From contig JAFUHI010000009.1 in the NCBI GenBank assembly GCA_017468925.1, positions 400,162 through 464,161 of the forward strand: DNA of 64,000 bases, given 5' to 3'. A program made the position numbers and the translations under genes. This stretch comes from Bacilli bacterium. Its GTDB lineage: Bacteria; Bacillota_I; Bacilli_A; RFN20; CAG-826. Positions 1-8,696 of the stretch are shown here, one piece after another. Within the stretch, counting starts at the first letter, position 1; each line of letters opens with the position of its first letter. The notes under the pieces are model-generated. The model was given only the letters and a program-made list of their open reading frames with translations, searched no databases and was not told the DNA's origin.

Positions 1-1537
1 TGCCTCATATTTCGAAGATAGAAGCTTGGGTGCGATGGATGGATATTACATAAGTTCCATAGTCGGCATCGGGATAGATGAAACAAAGGCTCAAGAGGAT
101 GTTGATGCATTGATTGCCCTAATCAGTTCGCTTGATGAAAACGACCCTGACGAAGAGGCTGTTTTAGAGGCGAGAGAAAAATACGATGAGCTTCTTGATT
201 TATATTCTGCTGAGTGGCAAGGAAAGGTCACAAACATCGACAAATTGACTAGATGCGAGGCAATCGTATCGGTCAGGATGATAAACAGAATGATCGTGAC
301 TGCGAATTCTTTGTCTTTGGAAGAAGAAGCAAAAATCGCTCAATTTGCGATGCTTTCGGATAGAATTGACTCAATTTTTGATACACTTGACGCTTCAAAA
401 GCCGCTTTGGTTGAAGGGTATGAAACATACTTGGCCAAAAAAGATAATATCGTTTCAGAAGCGGAAATCGCCTATAGTGGCGACTATCGTTTCTGGGATG
501 GAAGCAAAGACAATTATTTAAAGGAAGCCGACGATGCGGAATTTGGCAAACTCTATTCGCATGTATTTGATAGAGCCCGCTCTGGAGAAGATAGCGATTC
601 TATCGCAGTCTATCAAAGCAACCAGGGGCAGGATTGGACCAAATACAAAAAGATTGGCTTTTTTGCGAGATTTGATAAGCCAAACCCGAAGAATGATTTC
701 TTCGTTGTCACGCCTGATTGGGCTGAAACGGTATATATCGTCCCGACATTGGTTGATGAAGCCACCAATCTATATTATTTCTCAATCGATTTGTCTTCCC
801 TTGCTCATTCTTTTGCCTCGGATACGCAGCTTCAAGTGTATTTCGTAGAGGGAGTTGAAAAAGTAGATGTTAGTGCGATGGTCGGTTTCCTAAAGATGGA
901 TATCAGCGGATTGGTGCAACTAGCAAACGAGCTTGATACGGCCACAAACGCAGCAATCGCCCGCTTTACCTTGTTAAGCGAGCAAATTGAATCGATATAC
1001 AATACGCTTGGGGAAGAGAGAAAGGCACTTGTTGAAGGATATGACGAGTATGCCATAAAACGCGATGAGTTAGCCGCTAGATGCTCAATACTTTACAATC
1101 AAATCTTTACGACTTACGATCCGCAGAATGAAGATCAATGGCCCATTATGCCAGTAAAAGAATCATCTGATTTCGGCATAGTCCACGGCTATGATTTTGG
1201 AAGAGATGTAAATGGCGGAATCAATATCTTCTTCAATGACGCGAAAGGAGATAATTGGGTAGGGAAGAAAGTTGGAATATTCATCCAATTAGATGAAGTT
1301 ACATCTGACCGTGCCGCCATGATTGGTGATGATTCCTGGAGCGAATGCTCTTGGAGCAGCCCGCTTCTATATGATGAAGCGAAATATATACATTATTATG
1401 AGTTCGATTTATCAAGCGGACTCACACACGCCTTCGAGACAAACCCATATCTTTATGTATATTTGAAAAGAGCAGGCGGAGTCGAAGGTAACACCGCCTA
1501 TGCAAATGTTTCAAATTTTGTTGTGTTCAACGATTAG
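1..1537 (+). CDS. Large modular surface protein, C-terminal part (5' partial)
   Basis: The frame is open to the left edge of the window, so this is the end of a longer protein; the first internal start-like codon (TTG at 26) is probably not the real start. About 510 residues are visible and form two tandem copies of one two-part module. Each copy has a helical part with the shared pattern ALVEGY(E/D)xY, then a beta-rich part ending in Y-(F/E)-x-(I/F)-DLSS. The beta parts (about residues 150-275 and 365-500) resemble carbohydrate-binding or other beta-sandwich domains, but no family is recognised. No sortase motif or C-terminal membrane anchor is seen. The gene ends 8 nt before a glycosidase-like gene, so a role in glycan binding or breakdown outside the cell is inferred from context only. 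Confidence 0.6.
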   Translation, partial: ASYFEDRSLGAMDGYYISSIVGIGIDETKAQEDVDALIALISSLDENDPDEEAVLEAREKYDELLDLYSAEWQGKVTNIDKLTRCEAIVSVRMINRMIVTANSLSLEEEAKIAQFAMLSDRIDSIFDTLDASKAALVEGYETYLAKKDNIVSEAEIAYSGDYRFWDGSKDNYLKEADDAEFGKLYSHVFDRARSGEDSDSIAVYQSNQGQDWTKYKKIGFFARFDKPNPKNDFFVVTPDWAETVYIVPTLVDEATNLYYFSIDLSSLAHSFASDTQLQVYFVEGVEKVDVSAMVGFLKMDISGLVQLANELDTATNAAIARFTLLSEQIESIYNTLGEERKALVEGYDEYAIKRDELAARCSILYNQIFTTYDPQNEDQWPIMPVKESSDFGIVHGYDFGRDVNGGINIFFNDAKGDNWVGKKVGIFIQLDEVTSDRAAMIGDDSWSECSWSSPLLYDEAKYIHYYEFDLSSGLTHAFETNPYLYVYLKRAGGVEGNTAYANVSNFVVFND

Positions 1538-1545
1538 GGAAAAAT

Positions 1546-2724
1546 ATGGATAATGAATTCAAATTTGGTTTCTGGAATTACCTTACTGTCGGGACGATAG
1601 ATAAGAAAATCGTTCATGAATGGAAAGAGCTTGGCTGCAATCTCTTTATGTCTTTCCGTTTCCTAAAAGGGAAAAGCGACAAAAATAAGATGATCGAACT
1701 TCTCGATGAAGCCCAAAAAGTCGGTGTAAAAGTCATAATAAACGACGAAAGAACAGAATATCTTCGATTGAAGGAGATGAGCAAAGAAGAATTTATCGCA
1801 AACATAAAAGAAGCGGTGGATGATTTCGGCTCTCATCCTGCCACATATGGATTTTATGGCGGGGACGAGCCTTTTTCTGATCAAGAAGGCAATTTCGCCT
1901 TTACCATGTCGTTATTAAAGAATTTGATGCCAAACAAAACACATTTTGGGAATTTGCTGCCGTATTGGTCGGGGCTTTTGGGTGAGCCAGACGAGAATAA
2001 CCGCGAAAATTCGTTTTATTACAAAAAAATAAATCGAATGATACGGGATGGCAAATTAGGTATTCTCGCTTTTGATCAATATACCCAATGCTACGATGAA
2101 ACAAGAGACCAAGAAGATGGATTGAGGCGTTTCTTCCTTGGGATGCATCATTTTTTGACTCTGGCGAAGTGGAATAATATTCCTTTATACGTCTCACTTC
2201 TTTCAATCGGTCATTATTGTTATCGCGATCCAAGCGAAATTGATATAAGATGGCAAATCAATGTCGCCGCGGCAATGGGCGCGAAAGGCGTCATATGGTT
2301 CTATTTCCACCAAAACGCTTTGGACTATGGGTTCTTCAATCCGCCATTTTTAGGCGAAAAAGCTTACAAAACCCCCATGTTTGGGAAAATCCAGAGACAA
2401 CAATATATATTCAACGAAAGATACAAAACGGTTTTCGATAACATCGAAATCGACCATTGTTATTTCAAGGAGGGCGACTATGGGTTGCCTAAATATACTC
2501 CTGATAAGAAATTCGTTGAGAGATTAGATGTGTTTCACAAAGACTACACAACCATTGTTTCCCTGGGACATTATAGAGACGATAAGAAACACAAAGTCAT
2601 GATTGTTTTGAACGCAAACCAATATCATAGCAATGCCTTTTCATTATATCGGATGAATGGTGATGCCACGCATTTTGATTTATGCGCAGGCGATATGAGA
2701 ATATTTGATTTTTTTGAAGAATAA
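1546..2724 (+). CDS. Cytoplasmic glycoside hydrolase-like TIM-barrel protein
   Basis: The 392-residue product has no signal peptide or membrane segment. Its look is that of a TIM-barrel glycosidase: an N-terminal strand (FGFWNY), aromatic-rich strand ends, and a GGDEPF motif near residue 106 whose acid could be catalytic. The same architecture, including a G-x-DEP motif, occurs in the lipoprotein at 16549-17994, so the two are probably distant paralogues. It starts 8 nt after the upstream surface-protein gene and is followed by a Gfo/Idh/MocA oxidoreductase, a pairing typical of sugar catabolism clusters. Substrate and exact GH family cannot be read from the sequence; it could also be a non-catalytic member of the fold. 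Confidence 0.6.
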   Translation: MDNEFKFGFWNYLTVGTIDKKIVHEWKELGCNLFMSFRFLKGKSDKNKMIELLDEAQKVGVKVIINDERTEYLRLKEMSKEEFIANIKEAVDDFGSHPATYGFYGGDEPFSDQEGNFAFTMSLLKNLMPNKTHFGNLLPYWSGLLGEPDENNRENSFYYKKINRMIRDGKLGILAFDQYTQCYDETRDQEDGLRRFFLGMHHFLTLAKWNNIPLYVSLLSIGHYCYRDPSEIDIRWQINVAAAMGAKGVIWFYFHQNALDYGFFNPPFLGEKAYKTPMFGKIQRQQYIFNERYKTVFDNIEIDHCYFKEGDYGLPKYTPDKKFVERLDVFHKDYTTIVSLGHYRDDKKHKVMIVLNANQYHSNAFSLYRMNGDATHFDLCAGDMRIFDFFEE

Positions 2725-2793
2725 AAATATTGATTCGTGCAATCGATTATCTTTTTGCTAACTCCGTTTCTATACTATTGGTGGAGATAAAAT

Positions 2794-4056
2794 ATGAAAA
2801 AAGTTTTTAGCGTGGCGATAATCGGTTGTGGCTCTAGAGGCCTTGATGTCTATGCCTTCAATATGGTTGAAACCAAAGGGTTTGAAATCGTATCCGTTTG
2901 CGACAAAAGAGAAACTCGCATAGAAAGAGCGAAAGAACTATATTCGATTAATCCAGATAACTGTTTCCTGGACGAGAACGAATTCTTCAAAGAAAAAAGA
3001 GCAGATGTCCTTGTTATAGCCACTCAAGATAGAGACCACGTAAGACAATGCATTAAGGCGTTAGAGAAAGGGTATGACGTCCTTTTGGAAAAGCCAATTA
3101 GCCCAAGCAAAGATGAATGCTTAGCTTTATTAGCCGCCCACAAGAAATACGGCGGGAAAGTGATTGTATGCCACGTTCTAAGATATGCGCCCGCATATAA
3201 GAAGGCCGCAGAATTAATCGATTCTGGCGCAATAGGCAAATTAATTGATATAAACGCTTTGGAGCAAGTTGGGTATTGGCATATCGCCCATAGTTTTGTC
3301 CGTGGCAACTGGAGAAATTCAGAAGAAACATCTCCTATGATTTTGGCCAAATGCTGCCACGATATGGATTTGCTTCAATATTTCGCCAAAAGCAAAGCCA
3401 AAAGTGTCTCCTCTATAGGCGACCTCTCTTATTTCAAGAAAGAGAACCAGCCCAAAGACGCTGCCGATAAATGCGATGAATGCAAATATGATAAGACTTG
3501 CCCATATAGTGCTTACCGCACATATGTCGAAAGATGGAAAGAGGCTGGAATGCCTGATACGATGTGGCCGCAAAACGTTGTCTGTCTGGAACATCCTCTT
3601 ACCGAAGAAAAAATAATTAATGCCTATAAGCACAATAAATATGGCCGCTGCGTATTTGCTTGCGACAATAATGTCGTTGACCATCAAACAACCAACATAT
3701 TGTTTGAAAATGGTGTCACCGCTAATCTGACGATGCTTGGCTTTACCCAAACAAATAGCAGGATTTATCGATTCCATGGCTCTATAGGAGAAATAGTCCT
3801 TGATGAGGAGAGAAAGGAATTGGTTTATAAGCCATTTGGCGGCCAAAGTGAAATATTCCCATTCTCCAAAATATTGAAAACAGAAGTGGGACATGGCGGA
3901 GGAGATTTGGCCCTTATTGAAGCTTTATACGATTCACTCACCAATCAAAGCGGCCTTTCTACAGTTTTAGAATCATCGATAGAAAGTCATTTGATGGCTT
4001 TTGCCGCTGAAGCAAGCAGATTAAAAGATGGCAAGGCGATAAATCCACACGAATGA
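2794..4056 (+). CDS. Gfo/Idh/MocA family oxidoreductase
   Basis: The 420-residue product has an N-terminal Rossmann fold with the dinucleotide loop GCGSRG (about residues 11-16) and the family's LLEKPIS motif near residue 96, where the lysine is the usual catalytic residue. A CHDMD motif near residue 187 matches the catalytic His-Asp position. A Cys-x2-Cys-x5-Cys cluster (about residues 228-238) forms an insertion seen in one branch of the family and may bind metal. Such enzymes oxidise or reduce sugars or cyclitols with NAD(P). The ATG has a good ribosome site (GGTGGAG, 10 nt upstream). Its position after a glycosidase-like gene suggests it acts on the released sugar, which is an inference. 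Confidence 0.88.
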   Translation: MKKVFSVAIIGCGSRGLDVYAFNMVETKGFEIVSVCDKRETRIERAKELYSINPDNCFLDENEFFKEKRADVLVIATQDRDHVRQCIKALEKGYDVLLEKPISPSKDECLALLAAHKKYGGKVIVCHVLRYAPAYKKAAELIDSGAIGKLIDINALEQVGYWHIAHSFVRGNWRNSEETSPMILAKCCHDMDLLQYFAKSKAKSVSSIGDLSYFKKENQPKDAADKCDECKYDKTCPYSAYRTYVERWKEAGMPDTMWPQNVVCLEHPLTEEKIINAYKHNKYGRCVFACDNNVVDHQTTNILFENGVTANLTMLGFTQTNSRIYRFHGSIGEIVLDEERKELVYKPFGGQSEIFPFSKILKTEVGHGGGDLALIEALYDSLTNQSGLSTVLESSIESHLMAFAAEASRLKDGKAINPHE

Positions 4057-4068
4057 AAACATTAGTCG

Positions 4069-4074
4069 TATAAT
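4069..4074 (+). promoter_or_regulatory. -10 element for a probably leaderless mRNA
   Basis: A perfect TATAAT lies 7 nt before the ATG at 4082, and there is no Shine-Dalgarno between them. The usual transcription start distance puts +1 at or next to the start codon. No convincing -35 is visible. Confidence 0.5.
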
Positions 4075-4081
4075 AGATATA

Positions 4082-4948
4082 ATGTTCGACCCGAAAACAA
4101 CTAAATTCCCATATCCGATTGACACCGATAAACATTATTTAATCGTCAAGAAAAATGACGGCACTGTTTTCGATGACAAATACCCATATATTGACAAATC
4201 TAAATGGTTCAGATTTAAGCGATGGGTGATGAGGGTTTTGCTTTATATCCTCATGTTCCCTGTATCAGGAATCAGGATGGGATTGAAAGTCGAAGGCAAG
4301 AAGAATCTAAAGAAATATAAAGATGTCATAAACAACGGAATAATATCGGTCTGCAATCACGTCCATATGTGGGATTATGCCTCGATTTTGCACGGAATTA
4401 GACCATATAAGCCATATATCCTTTCTTGGGCGCCTGATATCAGTGGAGAAAACGGAAAGATAATAAGACTTGTTGGCGGAATCCCAATCCCAGAAAATGA
4501 CTTAAGAGCAACCGTAACATACCTTAAAGCAGTGCGGGATTTATTGACGAAAGATAAAGGTTGGCTTCACATATATTCAGAAGGCAGCATGTGGGAATAT
4601 TATCAGCCAATTAGACCGTTCAAAAGAGGTGCGGCTTATTTCGCCTGCAAATATGACAAACCAATTCTGCCGATGGCCTACTCATATAGAAAGCCAGGCT
4701 GGATTAGAAGAAAAATATTCCATCAGATCGCTTTATATACCTTGCACATTGGAGAGCCAATCTATCCAAACAATTCTCTAGAAATCAAAGCGAGAGAAGA
4801 AGATCTGACAATCAGAAGTCACGAGGCTGTTTGCCTTTTGGCGGGAATAGACCCAAAAGAAAACATCTATCCTCCGGTTTTCAATGATTCCAAACGCATT
4901 GATTATTACACCAAAGAATATGGAAAAGGCTACAAAGGTTCATGGTAA
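4082..4948 (+). CDS. PlsC-like lysophospholipid acyltransferase
   Basis: This 288-residue protein belongs to the PlsC/LPLAT acyltransferase family, which acylates lysophosphatidate or related lipids at the membrane. The HX4D catalytic motif is present (NHVHMWD, about residues 96-102), followed by an EGS motif near residue 165 in the place of the family's EGTR block. A hydrophobic stretch at about residues 50-65 probably anchors it to the membrane. It is longer than minimal PlsC proteins because of a 40-residue N-terminal extension. It could be the housekeeping 1-acylglycerol-3-phosphate acyltransferase or a paralogue with another lipid acceptor. A strong terminator follows, so it ends its transcription unit. 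Confidence 0.8.
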   Translation: MFDPKTTKFPYPIDTDKHYLIVKKNDGTVFDDKYPYIDKSKWFRFKRWVMRVLLYILMFPVSGIRMGLKVEGKKNLKKYKDVINNGIISVCNHVHMWDYASILHGIRPYKPYILSWAPDISGENGKIIRLVGGIPIPENDLRATVTYLKAVRDLLTKDKGWLHIYSEGSMWEYYQPIRPFKRGAAYFACKYDKPILPMAYSYRKPGWIRRKIFHQIALYTLHIGEPIYPNNSLEIKAREEDLTIRSHEAVCLLAGIDPKENIYPPVFNDSKRIDYYTKEYGKGYKGSW

Positions 4949-4973
4949 CGCAATTAGCAATCAAAACTGAATG

Positions 4974-5001
4974 AAATCCCTGTGTTTAACGGGATTTTTT
5001 T
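4974..5001 (+). terminator. Intrinsic terminator
   Basis: A 7-bp stem AAATCCC / GGGATTT with a 10-nt loop is followed by a T run. It ends the transcript of the PlsC-like gene before the SipW module. Confidence 0.85.
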
Positions 5002-5136
5002 CTTTGCCTATATATAAATATATAGATTGTAAGCGGTATCAAAATTGTAAAAATTGTAAAACAATAGTCAAATTCATTATTTTTGTCAATTTAGTGTTTA
5101 TAATTACGCTTATTTGCTAAATAGGAGGAGAACGAA

Positions 5137-5691
5137 ATGAAAATCTCAAGCAAAATCACAATCATCGGGGGTATTGGTGCCCTCGCGTTGATCGGCACTG
5201 GCTTCGCTGCCTGGCAATTCAACGAATCAAAAACCGAAACACAAGACAGCAATGTCATCATCACCCCAGAGGTCAAAGATGGTTCTTTGGTCATTTCCGA
5301 TCACCCAACATTCTATTTGACACTCGACCAAGATGGCGCTTTCTGGACAACAGTCGACTATTCCGCCAAAGAAGAAGCTGTTGCAGATGCGGACAAGATC
5401 ACCACTTTCGAACTCAAATACACCGGATCTGCAAAAGCCCAGAATGTATCTGATGTCACTTTGGAAGTCACATTCACCAAAGATTCCGCCATTGATACTT
5501 ATGTAACACTTGGAGCTGGATCGTTAGGTGATGCAACCGCCAATGGAAATGTCAAAACAGCAACATACACCCTTCCAACATTGACCTACACATCTAGCAA
5601 GCCAACAACCGAAGCTGCTTACAAAACAATGAAAACAGCTTTGGCTAGTGCAAAAGTCACCTTCACCTTGAAGGCTACCGTTGCTGCTTAA
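5137..5691 (+). CDS. SipW-dependent secreted protein (TasA/camelysin-like)
   Basis: The 184-residue product starts with a signal peptide whose hydrophobic core (ITIIGGIGALALIGTG) runs into FAAWQFNES. This matches the SipW-dependent class, where cleavage falls after a small residue just before an aromatic-rich start of the mature chain. The mature part is Thr- and Ala-rich, beta-rich and about 155 residues long, like TasA/camelysin-type fibre or matrix proteins, although no conserved active residue is seen. The ribosome site is strong (AGGAGG, 8 nt upstream). It directly precedes a SipW-type peptidase gene, and another protein with the same AWQFN-type end follows it. A structural role at the cell surface is inferred. 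Confidence 0.78.
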   Translation: MKISSKITIIGGIGALALIGTGFAAWQFNESKTETQDSNVIITPEVKDGSLVISDHPTFYLTLDQDGAFWTTVDYSAKEEAVADADKITTFELKYTGSAKAQNVSDVTLEVTFTKDSAIDTYVTLGAGSLGDATANGNVKTATYTLPTLTYTSSKPTTEAAYKTMKTALASAKVTFTLKATVAA

Positions 5692-5709
5692 TTTTTTCTC
5701 AGATAAACA

Positions 5710-6534
5710 ATGTCAACGTTATTGCTGATCACCATTATAGTGGTGGCGGTAGTAACTTGCTTAGTTATCGGATTAACTCTCCTCGCATATAGCACTGTGT
5801 TGAAGTCAGCCAAAAGGCTGGCTTCCACCGGTGTGTTGGACGAGGAATTCTTAAGGGATGAAGCCACATCCAAACACCCGATCAAGAAGGTATTTGGAAT
5901 CATATTGCATGCATTATCAATATTGTTGTGTGTAGGCTTAGTCTCGTTAGCAGTGGTCGCCGGTGTCTATAAGGCAAAAGGCGAGCAATTCGTATATAAC
6001 GATCATGTGTCTTTGGTCATTGCCTCTGATTCCATGAAGGAATACTGGGATGATGACTACAAAGAGGAACTGATCGGAGAATATAGCGTCTTCGCTGGAG
6101 TTTCTGCTGAAGAATCGGATAAAAAGCTATTCTCAGAGCAATTTGAGAAAGGCGATTTGCTTGATTTTAAGGTAGTTGAAGCGGAAGAAGAGCTAAATCT
6201 TTACGACGTATACGGCTATAAGAATAAGAAGAACCAGATTATCACGCATCGACTAATCGGTGTGGCTACGGATGGATCTCTCATCTTTAGGGGTGATAAT
6301 ACTGGAGGTAGAGACACTTTAGTGTCTAGAGAGCAGGTTGTATACCGCTACGAAGGCCAAAAAGTAAAAGGACTTGGAATACCCGTCCTATTCTTTGGGT
6401 CAGGTTTTGGAATTTATTCCATTATTTCAGTATTGGCGATGTACACCATAAGCGATATAGCTATATATAAATATAATAAGATAAAGAAAGATAGGCTAGA
6501 GGCCATAAAGGAGTACCATTATGGCAGCAGGTAG
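5710..6534 (+). CDS. sipW: SipW-type (ER-type) signal peptidase I
   Basis: A 274-residue membrane protein of peptidase family S26. It has an N-terminal membrane helix (about residues 1-25), a second one near residues 58-80, then the catalytic serine motif SDSM (about residue 108). In place of the bacterial catalytic lysine there is a histidine in the motif THRLI (about residue 179), the hallmark of the archaeal/ER-like SipW branch. The RGDN motif near residue 197 is also of ER type. A C-terminal membrane helix lies near residues 224-248. It sits between two genes whose products share the same unusual signal peptide end, so it very probably processes them. Its 3' end overlaps the next gene by 14 nt. 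Confidence 0.9.
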   Translation: MSTLLLITIIVVAVVTCLVIGLTLLAYSTVLKSAKRLASTGVLDEEFLRDEATSKHPIKKVFGIILHALSILLCVGLVSLAVVAGVYKAKGEQFVYNDHVSLVIASDSMKEYWDDDYKEELIGEYSVFAGVSAEESDKKLFSEQFEKGDLLDFKVVEAEEELNLYDVYGYKNKKNQIITHRLIGVATDGSLIFRGDNTGGRDTLVSREQVVYRYEGQKVKGLGIPVLFFGSGFGIYSIISVLAMYTISDIAIYKYNKIKKDRLEAIKEYHYGSR

Positions 6535-7342
6535 AAAGATCAAATACATAACTCTAGCATCTTTATTTGCAATATCCTTATCCATAGGCATTGGATATGC
6601 TTCTTGGCAATTTAACGACAGCCAATCGTCGTCATTAAATAACAATGTTGGAATCAATTCATGGAGATTCAGCCAGGCTTTGCCAATAGAGCCAGGACAA
6701 ACGATTGATATTTCAAGCAACGGAACGGTTTCGATTGATGGCGAAGTTATAGAAGATGCGGATATCGAATATCCTGGCGGAGATCCAGAAACTGGTGGCG
6801 GTCAGGTTAGCATGAAGATCGGTGTTGACGATGATGGCAATCTTGTCGTGAGCGAGTATTCGGCAACTAATATAGGTTCAGAATTTTTAAATTATACACA
6901 AAATCTTACGTTCCCCCAGTCAATATCAATTGACGGAAATGAATATAAAATTCTTGGCATCTCAGAGCCAATTACGTTAAGTGCACGAGGAGCGTATTGG
7001 ATTGGCGACAAAACACTGACAATTAATGTTCCAGAAGGATATGAGTATGTGTGTGATGGCGTATTTGAAAGTTTTACTTTTAGTAATGCAAGCAATCTAA
7101 ATGTTGTTTACAATCTTCCTTCATCTTTGGCATATCTAGGAAATAATGCATTTAATTTCGCCACATCTGCCACGATTTCTATCAAATACTCCGGAACTGT
7201 AGCGCAATGGAGAGAATTGATTGCAAATTCTGCCGCTGCATACGGAAGCGGATATAAATTCTTCTCTGGCGCGACAGGGAACATAACAATAACCTGTTCC
7301 GATGGAAATGTTAGATACAACAAGAATGGTGTTGAGCAGTAG
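6521..7342 (+). CDS. SipW-dependent surface protein with BspA-like leucine-rich repeats
   Basis: This 273-residue protein has a signal peptide ending in GYASWQFNDS, almost the same as FAAWQFNES in the protein at 5137, which marks it as a second SipW substrate. After a linker with acidic Gly-rich sequence (about residues 75-95), the C-terminal half (about 140-260) has irregular repeats of the BspA type: a gene-product pattern of strand, Asn-rich turn, LPSSLAYLGNNAF. Such repeats usually mediate contact with other cells or host molecules. There is no anchor motif. The ATG at 6521 has an AAGGAG ribosome site inside the sipW reading frame, so translation is coupled. Confidence 0.78.
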   Translation: MAAGRKIKYITLASLFAISLSIGIGYASWQFNDSQSSSLNNNVGINSWRFSQALPIEPGQTIDISSNGTVSIDGEVIEDADIEYPGGDPETGGGQVSMKIGVDDDGNLVVSEYSATNIGSEFLNYTQNLTFPQSISIDGNEYKILGISEPITLSARGAYWIGDKTLTINVPEGYEYVCDGVFESFTFSNASNLNVVYNLPSSLAYLGNNAFNFATSATISIKYSGTVAQWRELIANSAAAYGSGYKFFSGATGNITITCSDGNVRYNKNGVEQ

Positions 7343-7370
7343 TTGTTTTTATAGCCACATCAGATATAAT
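7343..7370 (+). promoter_or_regulatory. Promoter of the SemiSWEET gene
   Basis: TTGTTT, 16-nt spacer, TATAAT. The expected start is near 7377, giving a leader of about 8 nt with no Shine-Dalgarno before the ATG at 7385. Confidence 0.6.
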
Positions 7371-7384
7371 TTGATTTTGAATTT

Positions 7385-7684
7385 ATGGAATTTAATACAA
7401 TAGATATCATTGGATACGTTGCGACAGCGCTCATCGCAATATCATCATTGCCACAAGTTATAAAGACAATAATTACCAAAAACACAAAAGGCATCTCTAT
7501 TTTGATGTTTCTTTTGCTTTTCGTTGGCAACTCGATGTGGTTTGCATACGGCATAGCATTAAAGAATTTGCCTATGATTATAGGTAATGCGATAAGCATC
7601 CTCCTTTACGCAATCATGATCACATTCAAAATAGTGAATATAGCTAGAGGCAAAGACACTTTGCTCAAAAAAGAAGAAGATTAG
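7385..7684 (+). CDS. SemiSWEET-type PQ-loop sugar transporter
   Basis: The 99-residue product has three predicted membrane helices and the PQ-loop motif SSLPQ near residue 20, as in bacterial SemiSWEETs, which dimerise to make a sugar uniporter. The length fits the family (about 85-100 residues). The second helix carries the conserved Asn-rich turn (VGNSMWFAYG), where the asparagine of the family contacts sugar. It is monocistronic: its own promoter lies upstream and a terminator follows inside the convergent gene. The substrate is unknown; glucose or sucrose are known for relatives. Confidence 0.85.
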   Translation: MEFNTIDIIGYVATALIAISSLPQVIKTIITKNTKGISILMFLLLFVGNSMWFAYGIALKNLPMIIGNAISILLYAIMITFKIVNIARGKDTLLKKEED

Positions 7685-7697
7685 TAACGATATTTGC

Positions 7698-8696
7698 TTA
7701 TTTTGACCCAATCACATCGTTGGATTGGGTCCTTTTTGTCGCTTTGTTAAAGAAGTATGCAATTAGCTGAACAATGCACGCGAAAACGATTGTGAATAAT
7801 ATCGCAAGAAGCGCCTTCAAAGAAAAGATAGATACCAAGACGGTAACATTCATCGCCCCACACATAAAAGTCTGATTCATCAAATATAATGGATAACAAA
7901 TTCCATCAATCGTTTTAAGGAACGGCATTTTCAGCCTATTGAGGAAACGCAATGGCAGAATAAAAAGGAAGAAGCTTGCGAAACCTAATGCTGATGAAGG
8001 GATGTTCGTTAACAAAAAGAACAGATATTTATGCAAATTATCTTTATACGTTATGGCAAGGAAGAAACCAAAGAATGAGATAATGGCGATTATTAACCAA
8101 ATCAGAAATTTAGATATTTTCCATTTCTCATTCGTTTCAGCGTAATCAGAGAAGGATTGCCTGCCTATTAGATACGCCGCAATATAGAAGGTTACTATGA
8201 AGGCGGTTCCGAAGAAGAGGCAAATTATTCCTTCGACTAATATCGCTGCACCAAGAAGTATGTATGGAGTCGTATCTTTTCTTTGCAGAAGCGGTGTCAA
8301 CGCATAGCAAATCGCAATATAAGCTATGTAATAGAAGTTCCCGAATTGGATGAGGAAGCCTCCATCTGCGACTCGTGAGCCCACAAACAAATCAAAGTAA
8401 TTGAAATTATTTGTCACAATCATCGCCACAAAATTCCAGATGATCATAATAAGCAAGCAAATCCCCGCAGGAATAAGGAGTTTCTTTAGGTTTTTGAGGT
8501 AAAAACCTTTAATATCTGTGATTGCTTTCTGTGAATAAAGAAATCCGGACAAGGCGGTTAGACCCTGCACGCCTTTGCTTAAAAGAGATTCATAATCTAT
8601 CTCTCTTTCCAAGAGAATGAAGAATACATGAAATAGCAACACGCATAAAGTTGCTATAATCCTGTATACCGATAGATTATTGTATCGTTTCATCAT
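7698..8696 (-). CDS. Acyltransferase-3 family membrane protein
   Basis: A 332-residue integral membrane protein with about ten hydrophobic helices. The N-terminus has the family signature VYRIIATLCVLLFH, with the Arg and His that mark OafA/YrhL-type O-acyltransferases. These enzymes move acetyl or other acyl groups onto surface sugars or peptidoglycan using a membrane-embedded active site. Its start lies within the 3' end of the MATE gene upstream (20-nt overlap), so the two are translated from one mRNA. The acceptor is unknown. Confidence 0.8.
   Translation of the reverse strand: MMKRYNNLSVYRIIATLCVLLFHVFFILLEREIDYESLLSKGVQGLTALSGFLYSQKAITDIKGFYLKNLKKLLIPAGICLLIMIIWNFVAMIVTNNFNYFDLFVGSRVADGGFLIQFGNFYYIAYIAICYALTPLLQRKDTTPYILLGAAILVEGIICLFFGTAFIVTFYIAAYLIGRQSFSDYAETNEKWKISKFLIWLIIAIISFFGFFLAITYKDNLHKYLFFLLTNIPSSALGFASFFLFILPLRFLNRLKMPFLKTIDGICYPLYLMNQTFMCGAMNVTVLVSIFSLKALLAILFTIVFACIVQLIAYFFNKATKRTQSNDVIGSK
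7705..7737 (+). terminator. Intrinsic terminator inside the convergent acyltransferase gene
   Basis: A 9-bp stem GACCCAATC / GATTGGGTC followed by TTTTT serves the SemiSWEET transcript. It lies within the last codons of the minus-strand acyltransferase gene (stop at 7698). Confidence 0.85.
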
